Assembly: GCF_006363915.1 (NCBI RefSeq)
Contig: NZ_CP040946.1
Strand: one strand, 5' to 3'
Length of the DNA stretch: 64,000 bases
Origin: Methylophilus medardensis
GTDB lineage: Bacteria; Pseudomonadota; Gammaproteobacteria; Burkholderiales; Methylophilaceae
The translations under genes were made by a program, and so were the position numbers. How positions within the stretch are numbered: the first letter of the stretch is position 1; the number at the start of each line of letters is the position of its first letter. The notes under the pieces are model-generated. The model did not search any database and had not been told where the DNA came from. It worked only from the letters and a program-made list of their open reading frames with translations. Positions 25,453 through 33,597 of this stretch are shown here, one piece after another.

Positions 25453-25911
25453 TTGCGGCCAACGCCAGAAAAGTCGTTAAGGCAGCGGGCGCTTGAATAT
25501 TTAAGCAAGCGAGAGTACGCCGCTGCAGAGTTGGCACAAAAGCTCAAAGCCTATGCGACTGAGGATGACGATGTTTCAGCGTTAATTGCAGACTTTAAAA
25601 CGCGCGGCTGGCTGAGCGATGCACGTTATAGCGAGCAAATGGTGCATGCACGTCAAGCAAAGTTTGGTGCGAATCGAGTCGCACAAGAATTGCGTGAAAA
25701 GGGTGTCGATGACACCTTGATTGCAGAAGCAGTCGCAGGATTGCAACAGAGTGAACGTGAACGCGCCGGTGAAGTCTGGCGCAAAAAGTTTAGCACCGCC
25801 CCGGCAACGCGCGAGGCATGGGCAAAACAGGCCCGTTTCTTGCAGAGCCGGGGCTTTACGTTTGAAGTGATTAAACAAATTTTGAATAGACACGCAGAAG
25901 ATGACAGTTAA
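25453..25911 (+). CDS. recX: Regulatory protein RecX
   Basis: A 152-residue helical protein that limits RecA filament growth. ALEYLSKREYAAAELAQKL at the N terminus, LIADFKTRGWLSDARYSEQ in the middle and the closing FLQSRGFTFEVIKQIL form the three tandem RecX repeats. TTG at 25453, five bases after recA, is the only sensible start; it gives MRPTPEKSLRQRALEYL. The 3' end overlaps alaS by 11 bases. Confidence 0.94.
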   Translation: MRPTPEKSLRQRALEYLSKREYAAAELAQKLKAYATEDDDVSALIADFKTRGWLSDARYSEQMVHARQAKFGANRVAQELREKGVDDTLIAEAVAGLQQSERERAGEVWRKKFSTAPATREAWAKQARFLQSRGFTFEVIKQILNRHAEDDS

Positions 25912-28537
25912 GTACGGGCAACAACCTTCCAGTAAGCAAATCCGCCAAGCCTTTTTGGATTTCTTTGCTTCCAAAGGCCATCAAGTCGTCGCCTCCAGTT
26001 CACTGGTGCCGCATGGGGATCCCACCCTGCTGTTCACCAACGCGGGGATGAACCAGTTTAAAGACGTTTTTTTAGGCTTTGATAAGCGCGCCTATACGCG
26101 CGCGGCCAGTGCGCAAAAATGTGTGCGTGCCGGAGGCAAGCACAATGATCTGGAAAATGTTGGCTACACCGCCCGCCATCACACCTTTTTTGAGATGTTG
26201 GGCAATTTCAGCTTCGGTGACTATTTTAAGCGCGATGCGATTACATTCGCCTGGGAGTTGCTGACGGAGGTTTATGCCCTGCCAAAAGAGCGCCTAATGG
26301 TCACCGTCTATGCCGAAGATGATGAGGCTTACGATATCTGGCACCAAGAAGTTGGTGTGCCGGCAGATAAGATTGTGCGTATCGGCGATAACAAAGGCGC
26401 GCGTTACGCCTCAGATAACTTCTGGATGATGGGGGATACCGGCCCCTGCGGCCCTTGTACTGAAATTTTTTATGACCATGGTGCGCACATTCCCGGTGGC
26501 CCGCCCGGCAGCCCAGATGAGGATGGAGATCGCTTCATCGAAATCTGGAATAACGTATTTATGCAGTTTAACCGCGACGAGGCGGGGGTGATGCATCCAT
26601 TGCCAAAACCTTCTGTCGATACAGGCATGGGCTTGGAGCGGATTGCGGCGGTGTTGCAAGGCGTGCATGCCAACTATGAAATTGATTTGTTTCAAGCATT
26701 AATCAAAGCAGCGGCCCGCGAGACCAATACGGCTGATCTTAATAGCCCGTCTTTGAAAGTGTTGGCTGACCATATTCGTGCCTGCTCCTTTTTGATCGCC
26801 GACGGCGTGATTCCCGGCAATGAAGGCCGTGGCTATGTGTTGCGTCGGATCATCCGCCGTGCAATTCGCCATGGGTATAAATTAGGCAGCCGTAGTGCGT
26901 TCTTTCATCAGTTGGTGCAAGACTTAGTCGCAGAAATGGGCGAGGCCTACAGTGAGTTGGTGAGCCATCAGGCAAGGATCACCGAGATTCTCAAACAAGA
27001 AGAAGACCGTTTCTTTGAAACGATTGAAAATGGCATGCAAATTTTGGAGGCTGAGTTAGCCACCAAGCCCGCCATTTTCAATGGCGATTTAGCCTTTAAA
27101 TTGCATGACACCTTTGGCTTTCCACTCGATTTAACCGCGGATATTTGTCGCGAACGGGGTATCACCGTCGACACGGCTGGCTTCGATGCTGCGATGGCGC
27201 GACAAAAAGATCAAGCGCGAGCAGCCGGCAAATTTAAAATGGCGACCAATTTGGAATATGACGGTCAGGCCACCACTTTCCATGGTTACGACAAACTAGA
27301 CACTCCCGCCAAAGTATTGGCTTTGTATAAAGATGGTAGCGCAGTCAACCTTTTGAATGAGGGCGACATGGGCGTGGTGGTGTTAGACGAAACGCCTTTT
27401 TATGCAGAGTCGGGCGGTCAGATTGGCGATAGCGGTGAGCTTAAATCAGCCAATGGCATTTTTGCCGTAGAAGACACGCAAAAAATTCAGGCTGCGGTGT
27501 TTGGTCATCATGGCGTACTCAAAACCGGCACCTTGTCCGTGGGCGATGGGTTGACCGCGAAGGTAAATCTGCAAGCGCGTGCCAATACCATGCGCAATCA
27601 CTCCGCTACGCATTTAATGCACAAAGCCTTGCGTGAAGTGCTGGGCGAACACGTGCAGCAAAAAGGTAGCTTGGTCGATACCGAAAAAACCCGTTTTGAC
27701 TTTGTGCATAATGCGCCGATGACCGATGCAGAGGTTGCTAAAGTAGAGGCATTGGTGAATGCCGAGATATTGGCCAACGTTGCCACACAAGCGCGGGTGA
27801 TGGATATCGAATCCGCACAAAAAACCGGTGCCATGATGTTGTTTGGTGAAAAGTATGGTGATGAAGTGCGTGTGTTAGACATCGGCTCCTCACGCGAATT
27901 ATGCGGCGGGACCCACGTGAGCCGTACCGGCGATATTGGTCTGTTCAAAATCACCGGCGAAAGTGGCGTCGCGGCAGGGGTGCGCCGTGTAGAGGCCACC
28001 ACTGGCGAGGGTGCTCTCAAGCTTGTGCAAGTGCAACAAGCATTGTTGAACCAGTTGGCAACAGAATTAAAGGCGCCGGCACAAGAATTGCCAGCCAAAA
28101 TGGGACAAGTGATGGATCACGTCAAGTCGCTCGAAAAAGAGCTGGCACGCTTGAAATCCAAACTGGCCTCGTCGCAAGGTGACGACCTCGCCGCGCAAGC
28201 ACAGGAGATTCACGGCGTTAAAGTGCTGGCAGCAGCGCTGGATGGTGCCGACGCCAACACCCTGCGTGAGACCATGGATAAACTCAAGGATAAACTCAAA
28301 TCTGCCGTCATTGTCTTGGCGAGTATTGCTGATGGTAAAGTCACGCTGGCGGCAGGCGTGACTGCCGACTTAACAGCCAAAGTGAAGGCAGGTGAGTTGG
28401 TGAATCACGTTGCCGGGCAGGTGGGCGGTAAAGGCGGTGGTAAACCAGACATGGCAATGGCTGGCGGCACCGAGCCTGCACATTTGCCGCAGGCACTGGC
28501 CAGTGTTCAGACTTGGGTCACTACAAAATTAAATTAA
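25901..28537 (+). CDS. alaS: Alanyl-tRNA synthetase
   Basis: An 878-residue class II synthetase. The catalytic domain opens IRQAFLDFFASKGHQVVASS with NAGMNQFKDVF and GCVRAGGKHNDLENVG-type motif 2. Editing-site metal ligands are the HSATHLMH motif near residues 567-574 and CGGTH near residue 667. A Gly-rich C-terminal segment GGKGGGKPDMAMAGG precedes the end, typical of the C-Ala domain. It overlaps recX; lysC follows after 25 bases. Confidence 0.97.
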   Translation: MTVKYGQQPSSKQIRQAFLDFFASKGHQVVASSSLVPHGDPTLLFTNAGMNQFKDVFLGFDKRAYTRAASAQKCVRAGGKHNDLENVGYTARHHTFFEMLGNFSFGDYFKRDAITFAWELLTEVYALPKERLMVTVYAEDDEAYDIWHQEVGVPADKIVRIGDNKGARYASDNFWMMGDTGPCGPCTEIFYDHGAHIPGGPPGSPDEDGDRFIEIWNNVFMQFNRDEAGVMHPLPKPSVDTGMGLERIAAVLQGVHANYEIDLFQALIKAAARETNTADLNSPSLKVLADHIRACSFLIADGVIPGNEGRGYVLRRIIRRAIRHGYKLGSRSAFFHQLVQDLVAEMGEAYSELVSHQARITEILKQEEDRFFETIENGMQILEAELATKPAIFNGDLAFKLHDTFGFPLDLTADICRERGITVDTAGFDAAMARQKDQARAAGKFKMATNLEYDGQATTFHGYDKLDTPAKVLALYKDGSAVNLLNEGDMGVVVLDETPFYAESGGQIGDSGELKSANGIFAVEDTQKIQAAVFGHHGVLKTGTLSVGDGLTAKVNLQARANTMRNHSATHLMHKALREVLGEHVQQKGSLVDTEKTRFDFVHNAPMTDAEVAKVEALVNAEILANVATQARVMDIESAQKTGAMMLFGEKYGDEVRVLDIGSSRELCGGTHVSRTGDIGLFKITGESGVAAGVRRVEATTGEGALKLVQVQQALLNQLATELKAPAQELPAKMGQVMDHVKSLEKELARLKSKLASSQGDDLAAQAQEIHGVKVLAAALDGADANTLRETMDKLKDKLKSAVIVLASIADGKVTLAAGVTADLTAKVKAGELVNHVAGQVGGKGGGKPDMAMAGGTEPAHLPQALASVQTWVTTKLN

Positions 28538-28562
28538 TTCAATTGTTTAACAGAGCGAAATA

Positions 28563-29792
28563 ATGGCATTAATCGTACAGAAATACGGCGGAACTTCCGT
28601 CGCAAATCCGGAGCGCATCCGTAACGTCGCGCGTCGTGTCGCCCGCTACAAGGCTTTGGGCCATCAGGTTGTGGTCGTCGTGTCGGCCATGTCGGGGGAA
28701 ACCAATCGGTTGATTTCACTCGCAAAAGAAATTATGCCGGATCCAGATCCACGTGAATTGGATGTCATGGTGTCAACGGGAGAGCAAGTGACCATCGGCA
28801 TGACCGCACTCGCACTGATGGAGTTGGGCATCAAGGCAAAAAGTTATACCGGCGCCCAAGTCAAAATCCTGACAGACAATGCTTTTAGCAAGGCGCGTAT
28901 TTTAGATATTGATCAGCATCACTTGAAAAAAGACCTTGATGACGGTTATGTCTGCGTGGTTGCTGGCTTTCAAGGCGTTGATGAACATGGCAACATTACA
29001 ACTTTAGGCCGTGGTGGTTCAGATACCACTGGCGTGGCATTGGCCGCTGCCTTGAATGCGGATGAATGTCAGATTTATACGGATGTGGATGGCGTGTATA
29101 CCACCGACCCGCGTGTGGTCCCCGAAGCGCGGCGCTTGGATCGGATTACCTTTGAAGAGATGCTCGAATTGGCATCGCAAGGCTCCAAAGTGTTACAGAT
29201 CCGCTCGGTCGAGTTTGCCGGTAAATACAAAGTCAAATTGCGTGTATTGTCCAGTTTTGAAGAAGAAGGGGATGGCACGCTGATTACATTCGAAGAAAAT
29301 GAGGAAAACATGGAAGAACCCATTATCTCTGGTATCGCTTTTAACCGCGATGAAGCAAAAATTACGGTGACCGGTGTGCCCGATAAGCCAGGCATCGCCT
29401 ATCAAATCCTTGGGCCGGTCGCTGATGCCAATATTGATGTTGATATGATCATCCAGAACGTAGGCGCAGACGGCACCACAGACTTCACTTTTACCGTGCA
29501 CAAAAATGAAATGAACAAAACATTGGCCCTGTTACGCGATAAAGTGCAAGGGCATATTCAGGCGCGTGAAATCGGTGGCGACGATAAAATTGCCAAAGTA
29601 TCTGTTGTTGGCGTGGGTATGCGCTCACATGTCGGCATCGCCAGCCAGATGTTCCGTACATTGGCAGAAGAGGGCATTAATATTCAAATGATCTCTACCA
29701 GCGAAATTAAAATTGCTGTGGTGATAGAAGAAAAATACATGGAACTTGCCGTACGTGTATTGCATAAAGCTTTTGGCCTTGAGAATGCATAA
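28563..29792 (+). CDS. lysC: Aspartate kinase
   Basis: A 409-residue enzyme phosphorylating aspartate, the first step toward lysine, threonine, methionine and diaminopimelate. The kinase domain starts LIVQKYGGTSV and includes STGEQVTIGM and GRGGSDTTGVALAAAL. Two C-terminal ACT domains (from about residue 265: ITVTGVPDKPGIA, then VSVVGVGMRSHVGIASQMF) mediate feedback inhibition. The acidic linker EENEENMEE lies before them. recA-recX-alaS-lysC is the arrangement found in Pseudomonas and many Betaproteobacteria. Confidence 0.97.
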   Translation: MALIVQKYGGTSVANPERIRNVARRVARYKALGHQVVVVVSAMSGETNRLISLAKEIMPDPDPRELDVMVSTGEQVTIGMTALALMELGIKAKSYTGAQVKILTDNAFSKARILDIDQHHLKKDLDDGYVCVVAGFQGVDEHGNITTLGRGGSDTTGVALAAALNADECQIYTDVDGVYTTDPRVVPEARRLDRITFEEMLELASQGSKVLQIRSVEFAGKYKVKLRVLSSFEEEGDGTLITFEENEENMEEPIISGIAFNRDEAKITVTGVPDKPGIAYQILGPVADANIDVDMIIQNVGADGTTDFTFTVHKNEMNKTLALLRDKVQGHIQAREIGGDDKIAKVSVVGVGMRSHVGIASQMFRTLAEEGINIQMISTSEIKIAVVIEEKYMELAVRVLHKAFGLENA

Positions 29793-29841
29793 TCGCAATT
29801 AACCCCCGCACAAAGAAATCAAAACATTCTTTTTTTTTGCG

Positions 29842-29870
29842 TTGATTTTTGAAGGGTTTTCACGTAGTAT
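29842..29870 (+). promoter_or_regulatory. Sigma-70-type promoter of the tRNA-Ser/tRNA-Arg unit
   Basis: TTGATT (29842-29847) and TAGTAT (29865-29870) with an exact 17-base spacer, followed at once by the GC-rich stretch GGCGCCC. Such a GC discriminator is typical of stringently controlled stable-RNA promoters. The predicted start, near 29877, lies 77 bases before tRNA-Ser. A weak hairpin with a T run just upstream (29812-29838) may end lysC transcription. Confidence 0.7.
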
Positions 29871-29882
29871 GGCGCCCTTCGA

Positions 29883-29900
29883 TGCAGTAGCAATACTGCA
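29883..29900 (+). repeat. Leader hairpin 1 before tRNA-Ser
   Basis: Perfect 7-base arms TGCAGTA and TACTGCA with a GCAA loop (a GNRA tetraloop), just after the predicted transcription start. It would fold in the 5' leader of the tRNA precursor. Confidence 0.6.
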
Positions 29901-29930
29901 AAGAAAAGCAGCATAAGCTGTGTTGGTTTG

Positions 29931-29952
29931 ATTAAAACTGAATAGTTTTAAT
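29931..29952 (+). repeat. Leader hairpin 2 directly before tRNA-Ser
   Basis: Perfect 9-base arms ATTAAAACT and AGTTTTAAT with a GAAT loop, ending two bases before the mature tRNA 5' end. The stem is AT-rich. It might influence RNase P or endonuclease processing of the leader. Confidence 0.6.
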
Positions 29953-29953
29953 A

Positions 29954-30047
29954 GGTGAGCTGGCCGAGTGGTCGAAGGCACTTCCCTGCTAAGGAAGCAT
30001 ATGGGCTTAAACCTGTATCGAGGGTTCGAATCCCTCGCTCACCGCCA
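29954..30047 (+). tRNA. tRNA-Ser(GCT)
   Basis: 94 bases including an encoded CCA. The acceptor arms GGTGAGC and GCTCACC pair perfectly. The anticodon stem CTTCC/GGAAG holds the loop CTGCTAA, so the anticodon is GCT (serine AGC/AGT codons). A long variable arm, typical of serine tRNAs, separates it from the T arm with GGTTCGAATCC. It is followed by tRNA-Arg. Confidence 0.96.
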
Positions 30048-30062
30048 CAAAGCTTAAATTTG

Positions 30063-30071
30063 TGTTATAAT
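30063..30071 (+). promoter_or_regulatory. Possible extended -10 promoter for tRNA-Arg
   Basis: TGTTATAAT, a consensus TATAAT (30066-30071) with the TGn extension, between the two tRNA genes. No good -35 box is visible at the right distance. It may give tRNA-Arg an extra promoter in addition to read-through from tRNA-Ser. Confidence 0.45.
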
Positions 30072-30077
30072 GCTGTT

Positions 30078-30096
30078 TTTGTTGCATAGCAGCAAA
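30078..30096 (+). repeat. Leader hairpin before tRNA-Arg
   Basis: Arms TTTGTTGC and GCAGCAAA (eight pairs, one G-U) with loop ATA, ending five bases before the mature tRNA. Similar in place to the hairpins before the other three tRNA genes of the window. Confidence 0.5.
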
Positions 30097-30101
30097 CCTT
30101 G

Positions 30102-30178
30102 GCGCCCGTAGCTCAGTTGGATAGAGTATTTGGCTACGAACCAAAGGGTCGGGCGTTCGAATCGCTCCGGGCGCGCCA
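30102..30178 (+). tRNA. tRNA-Arg(ACG)
   Basis: 77 bases including an encoded CCA. The acceptor arms GCGCCCG and CGGGCGC pair; the anticodon stem TTTGG/CCAAA carries the loop CTACGAA, giving anticodon ACG (A34 normally becomes inosine through TadA). D-arm GCTCAGTTGGATAGAGT and T-loop TTCGAAT are normal. A strong terminator follows. Confidence 0.96.
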
Positions 30179-30183
30179 AAAAT

Positions 30184-30218
30184 AAAAAGCCTTGTTTCTT
30201 CGGAAGCAAGGCTTTTTT
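30184..30218 (+). terminator. Terminator after tRNA-Arg
   Basis: Fifteen-base stem (30184-30198 and 30203-30217, one G-U pair) closed by a C(TTCG)G tetraloop and followed by a T run. Ends the tRNA-Ser/tRNA-Arg transcript. The remaining gap to 30371 shows nothing distinct apart from the ispB upstream region. Confidence 0.9.
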
Positions 30219-30371
30219 CTTTGTTGGTGTAGCAGGCCCTCACCGTTGTCTAGCAGATTGTAGCCATTGCTGCAGGATGTAAGCGTTTTGCATGCTTCAG
30301 GCAGCGCTGAGCGTAGCGAGAGGTATGTCAGGTATGGTATGCTTTAACTTTGCTTTTTCATTGGTGTTTCA

Positions 30372-31340
30372 GTGTCTTTAAGTGCTTGTTTGGCGCGGAT
30401 TACAGGCGATATGCAGCAGGTGGATGCCGTTATTCGCCAGTCGTTGTCATCTCAAGTTCCGCTGATTAATCAAATTTCGGAATACATCATCCATAGTGGC
30501 GGGAAGCGCTTGCGCCCAGCGCTTGTCTTGATGGCTGGCGACTTAGCCGGCAGTGTTTCTCCGGCACATCATGCGCTGGCCTCCATCATTGAGTTCATTC
30601 ATACCGCGACGTTACTGCATGACGATGTCGTCGATGCCTCAGATCTGCGACGCGGAAAATCGACAGCTAACCATGTTTACGGTAATCCTGCCAGCGTGTT
30701 GGTTGGTGATTTTTTGTACTCACGTGCTTTTCAGATGATGGTGAAGCTGCAAAATATGCGTGTGATGGAAATTTTGGCCGATGCGACCAACGTGATCTCT
30801 GAGGGCGAGGTGTTGCAGCTGCTGAATGTGCGCAATATCGGCGTCAGCGAGCAAGATTATTTGCAAGTGATTCATTTTAAAACGGCCAAACTGTTCGAGG
30901 CGGCGACGCGTCTAGGCGCAGTCCAATGTCAAGCCGATGCATCACAGGAAGCCGGCTTAGCAACGTATGGCATGCATCTGGGCACTGCGTTTCAGTTGAT
31001 TGACGATGTGCTGGACTTGACTGGCGACAGTGACAAGATCGGTAAGACACTAGGCAATGATTTGGCCGAAGGTAAGGTCACGTTGCCGATGTTGTATGCA
31101 ATTCAGCAAGCCCCGGCCGCGCAAGCAGACTTGGTGAAGCAAGCCTTACTTGAGGGACAAGTAACGCAGTTAGATGCTGTGCTGGAAATTTTGCATGCAG
31201 TGAAGGCATTTGATTATGTGCGCGCGGTAGCGCAAAAAGAAGCGCAGTTGGCTTGTGAGGCGTTATCTGTGTTTGGTCAAACCCCCGCCAAACAAGCGCT
31301 ACTCGATTTAGCGCAATTCTCAGTCCGTCGACAGCAATAA
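30372..31340 (+). CDS. ispB: Polyprenyl (octaprenyl) diphosphate synthase
   Basis: A 322-residue trans-prenyltransferase that builds the isoprenoid side chain of ubiquinone. The first Asp-rich motif is LLHDDVVDASDLRRG near residue 82 and the second LIDDVLDLTGD near residue 212; GGKRLRPALV precedes the first. GTG at 30372 begins the protein MSLSACLARI. The chain length (octaprenyl or other) cannot be read from sequence alone. It is a single gene with a weak hairpin after it. Confidence 0.93.
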   Translation: MSLSACLARITGDMQQVDAVIRQSLSSQVPLINQISEYIIHSGGKRLRPALVLMAGDLAGSVSPAHHALASIIEFIHTATLLHDDVVDASDLRRGKSTANHVYGNPASVLVGDFLYSRAFQMMVKLQNMRVMEILADATNVISEGEVLQLLNVRNIGVSEQDYLQVIHFKTAKLFEAATRLGAVQCQADASQEAGLATYGMHLGTAFQLIDDVLDLTGDSDKIGKTLGNDLAEGKVTLPMLYAIQQAPAAQADLVKQALLEGQVTQLDAVLEILHAVKAFDYVRAVAQKEAQLACEALSVFGQTPAKQALLDLAQFSVRRQQ

Positions 31341-31342
31341 GC

Positions 31343-31370
31343 AAACAGCCCACCAAAAGGTAGGCTGTTT
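31343..31370 (+). terminator. Probable terminator after ispB
   Basis: Hairpin with arms AAACAGCC and GGCTGTTT extended by ACC/GGT across one mismatch, loop AAAA, and a short T run. It begins three bases after the ispB stop. Confidence 0.6.
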
Positions 31371-31448
31371 TAAAAACATTGCAGATGCAATATCGATGTC
31401 ATACCCAACAAATAATCATCACACAATCCATCGCCAGTAGATCAGTGA

Positions 31449-31847
31449 TTAGTTAAGCGCAATTGGCTCACCGCTGACATGGTAATAACTGAGGCGGGCA
31501 CAATCGTTGGTGGCGTGCGTGAGCGCACCATCAAATAGTGATTCTCCATCCACATCCACGACGGCGTAGCCATTGTGATAGAGCGTCACCTCTGCTTGCA
31601 GCGCTTTTTCTGTCGGCTGGGCAAGTTTGTGCAGCCGGTGCCCATGGGAAGATCGCATCGCGAAACTGATGCAATTGTCTTCCTCCTCTTCACTGTAGAC
31701 CTCCCAGTGCGCTTGTCCGGTCAGTTTGGTGAGCCAACCTGGTAAGTCCACCTCTACTCGGCAAATAACAGGCTCATCCCAGGCAGGATGCTCGACTTGA
31801 TTGAGTTCAATTTCAGTCGGCGGCGTAAATTTGATTTGATCAGACAT
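31449..31847 (-). CDS. Acidic protein of unknown function
   Basis: 132 residues, predicted soluble, with no signal peptide or membrane segment. It begins MSDQIKFTPPTEIELNQ and has an acidic run EVYSEEEEDN near residue 50; several conserved-looking Trp, His and Cys residues follow (ARSHGHRL-like SSHGHRL, NDCARLSYYH). The ATG at 31847 has an AAGGAAG ribosome site seven bases upstream. It stands alone, convergent with ispB and divergent from pilD. I do not recognise a family. Confidence 0.65.
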   Translation of the reverse strand: MSDQIKFTPPTEIELNQVEHPAWDEPVICRVEVDLPGWLTKLTGQAHWEVYSEEEEDNCISFAMRSSHGHRLHKLAQPTEKALQAEVTLYHNGYAVVDVDGESLFDGALTHATNDCARLSYYHVSGEPIALN

Positions 31848-32045
31848 AGGCAACTTCCTTCACTAGATAACGGATACGAAGTCACTCGGCTGGAGTGCTG
31901 TTCCCATCTTACACATAAATGGTGACAGGCAAGTGGTTTTCAAGACTGGGAAAGCGGCTTTTAAACAGGTTTTGCCGACTTTTAGCCTTGCTTACTTGCA
32001 TTAACGATGCGATCATTCAGCAACCTTAACTCTGTTATCGGCATC

Positions 32046-32918
32046 ATGTCAGAAATCCTTGAACCTGTTTTAAGTTTATTGCAGACCCAGCCACATTTTT
32101 TGCAAGCAGTTTGTTTGGGCATCGGCTTGATCGTAGGCAGCTTTCTCAATGTGGTGATACACCGTCTACCCAAAATGATGGAGCGTGAATGGCAAGCGAG
32201 CTGTCTTGATTTACAGGGGGAGTCTGCACCGGCGCAACCTAAATATAATTTAGTGGTGCCGCGCTCAGCTTGTCCGCACTGTGGACATCAAATTACCGCA
32301 TTCGAAAACATTCCTGTCATTAGTTATCTCTTGTTACGCGGTCGTTGCAAAGCATGCAAAAGTGGGATTTCGCTACGCTATCCGCTGGTGGAGTTGTTAA
32401 CCGGTGGCTTAGCATTTTCGGTTGCCGTGCAATATGGCTACAGCGTATTAACGCTGTGCGCATTGGTATTTGTGTTTGCCTTGGTCGCTCTCACTTTTAT
32501 TGATTTTGACACCCAGTTATTACCCGACGATATCACCCTGCCGTTACTATGGTTAGGGCTGTTGGTGAATATTAAATATGGCTTTACCGACCTCAATTCT
32601 GCAGTGATTGGTGCCATGGCTGGTTATCTGGTGTTATGGACGGTGTACTGGTTGTTCAAGCTGGTGACGGGTAAAGAGGGCATGGGCTATGGCGATTTTA
32701 AACTGTTGGCTGCCATCGGTGCCTGGTTTGGTTGGCAATTGCTACCTGCAGTGATTTTGCTGAGTTCGGTGGTGGGCAGTGTGATCGGCATCGGCTTGAT
32801 TCTACTCAAGGGCAAAACTAGACAGACAGCGATTCCATTTGGCCCCTTTCTTGCGCTCGGCGGCATTGCTGCTCTGTTTTATGGGCAAGCGTTAGCTGCC
32901 TATTATCTAGTGCCGTAA
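32046..32918 (+). CDS. pilD: Type IV prepilin peptidase / N-methyltransferase
   Basis: A 290-residue inner-membrane aspartic protease that cleaves and methylates prepilins and type II secretion pseudopilins. The N-terminal domain has GSFLNVVIHRLP and the paired zinc cysteines CPHCGHQ and CKACKS (about residues 77-120). The two catalytic aspartates lie in FIDFDTQLLPDD and the GYGDFKLLAAIG motif. Several membrane helices alternate with them. Start ATG at 32046. It is followed by coaE, zapD and yacG, the usual order, but pilB and pilC, normally upstream, are not here. Confidence 0.95.
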   Translation: MSEILEPVLSLLQTQPHFLQAVCLGIGLIVGSFLNVVIHRLPKMMEREWQASCLDLQGESAPAQPKYNLVVPRSACPHCGHQITAFENIPVISYLLLRGRCKACKSGISLRYPLVELLTGGLAFSVAVQYGYSVLTLCALVFVFALVALTFIDFDTQLLPDDITLPLLWLGLLVNIKYGFTDLNSAVIGAMAGYLVLWTVYWLFKLVTGKEGMGYGDFKLLAAIGAWFGWQLLPAVILLSSVVGSVIGIGLILLKGKTRQTAIPFGPFLALGGIAALFYGQALAAYYLVP

Positions 32919-32928
32919 GGGACGTATC

Positions 32929-33528
32929 ATGCGTAAAGTGGTTGCCGTGACTGGTGGTATCGGCAGTGGAAAATCCGAGGTCTGTCAAATATTCACTACA
33001 TTGGGGGTGCCGGTGGTGGATTTAGATCAGATTGCGCATGACATGAGCGCGCCGGGTAGTCCTGCCATGCAAGCAGTCAAAGAAAAATTTGGTGCAAGTA
33101 TGTTTAATGTCGATGGTCAATTAAACCGTGCCAGACTGCGCGAACTGGTCTTTGCTGAACCTGATGCGCTTGAACAACTCAACCAGATCATGCATCCGGC
33201 GATCCGCGTTGAGGCGATCCGTCAAATCGGCCAATATGCCGATCCCTATGTCGTGTTGGCGATTCCTCTGCTGGTCGAAAGCCGTGAGGATTGGCGCATG
33301 ATTGATCATGTATTGGTGGTCGATTGTGATGCGCAAACGCAGCTTGAGCGCCTCATGCAGCGCAGCCAATTATCAGAGGGCATGGCACAAGCGATGATCG
33401 CTGCCCAAAGTGACCGAGAGGCCCGTTTATCGATTGCCGATTCAGTGATTGAGAATGATCAGACGCTCGATAAATTAGCGCAAAAAGTGCAAGAGTTTCA
33501 TAAAAATTTCTCTAAGACTTGCCAGTGA
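32929..33528 (+). CDS. coaE: Dephospho-CoA kinase
   Basis: A 199-residue kinase for the last step of coenzyme A synthesis. The P-loop GGIGSGKSEV is at residues 9-18; VVDLDQIAHD, the LVFAEPDALEQLNQIMHPAIR stretch, the IPLLVESR segment and a closing SVIENDQTL match the family. It starts ten bases after pilD. Confidence 0.96.
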   Translation: MRKVVAVTGGIGSGKSEVCQIFTTLGVPVVDLDQIAHDMSAPGSPAMQAVKEKFGASMFNVDGQLNRARLRELVFAEPDALEQLNQIMHPAIRVEAIRQIGQYADPYVVLAIPLLVESREDWRMIDHVLVVDCDAQTQLERLMQRSQLSEGMAQAMIAAQSDREARLSIADSVIENDQTLDKLAQKVQEFHKNFSKTCQ

Positions 33529-33597
33529 GTGAAAAGGGTTTCATAATCAGGCTTTTATTGCATACTTTTCAAGTATCAGCTGACAGAAAAGGCTGCC

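Noticed and set aside
27598..28098. 166-residue minus-strand frame inside alaS
   Set aside because: Ser/Thr/Cys-rich antisense reading of conserved alaS codons with no start signals.
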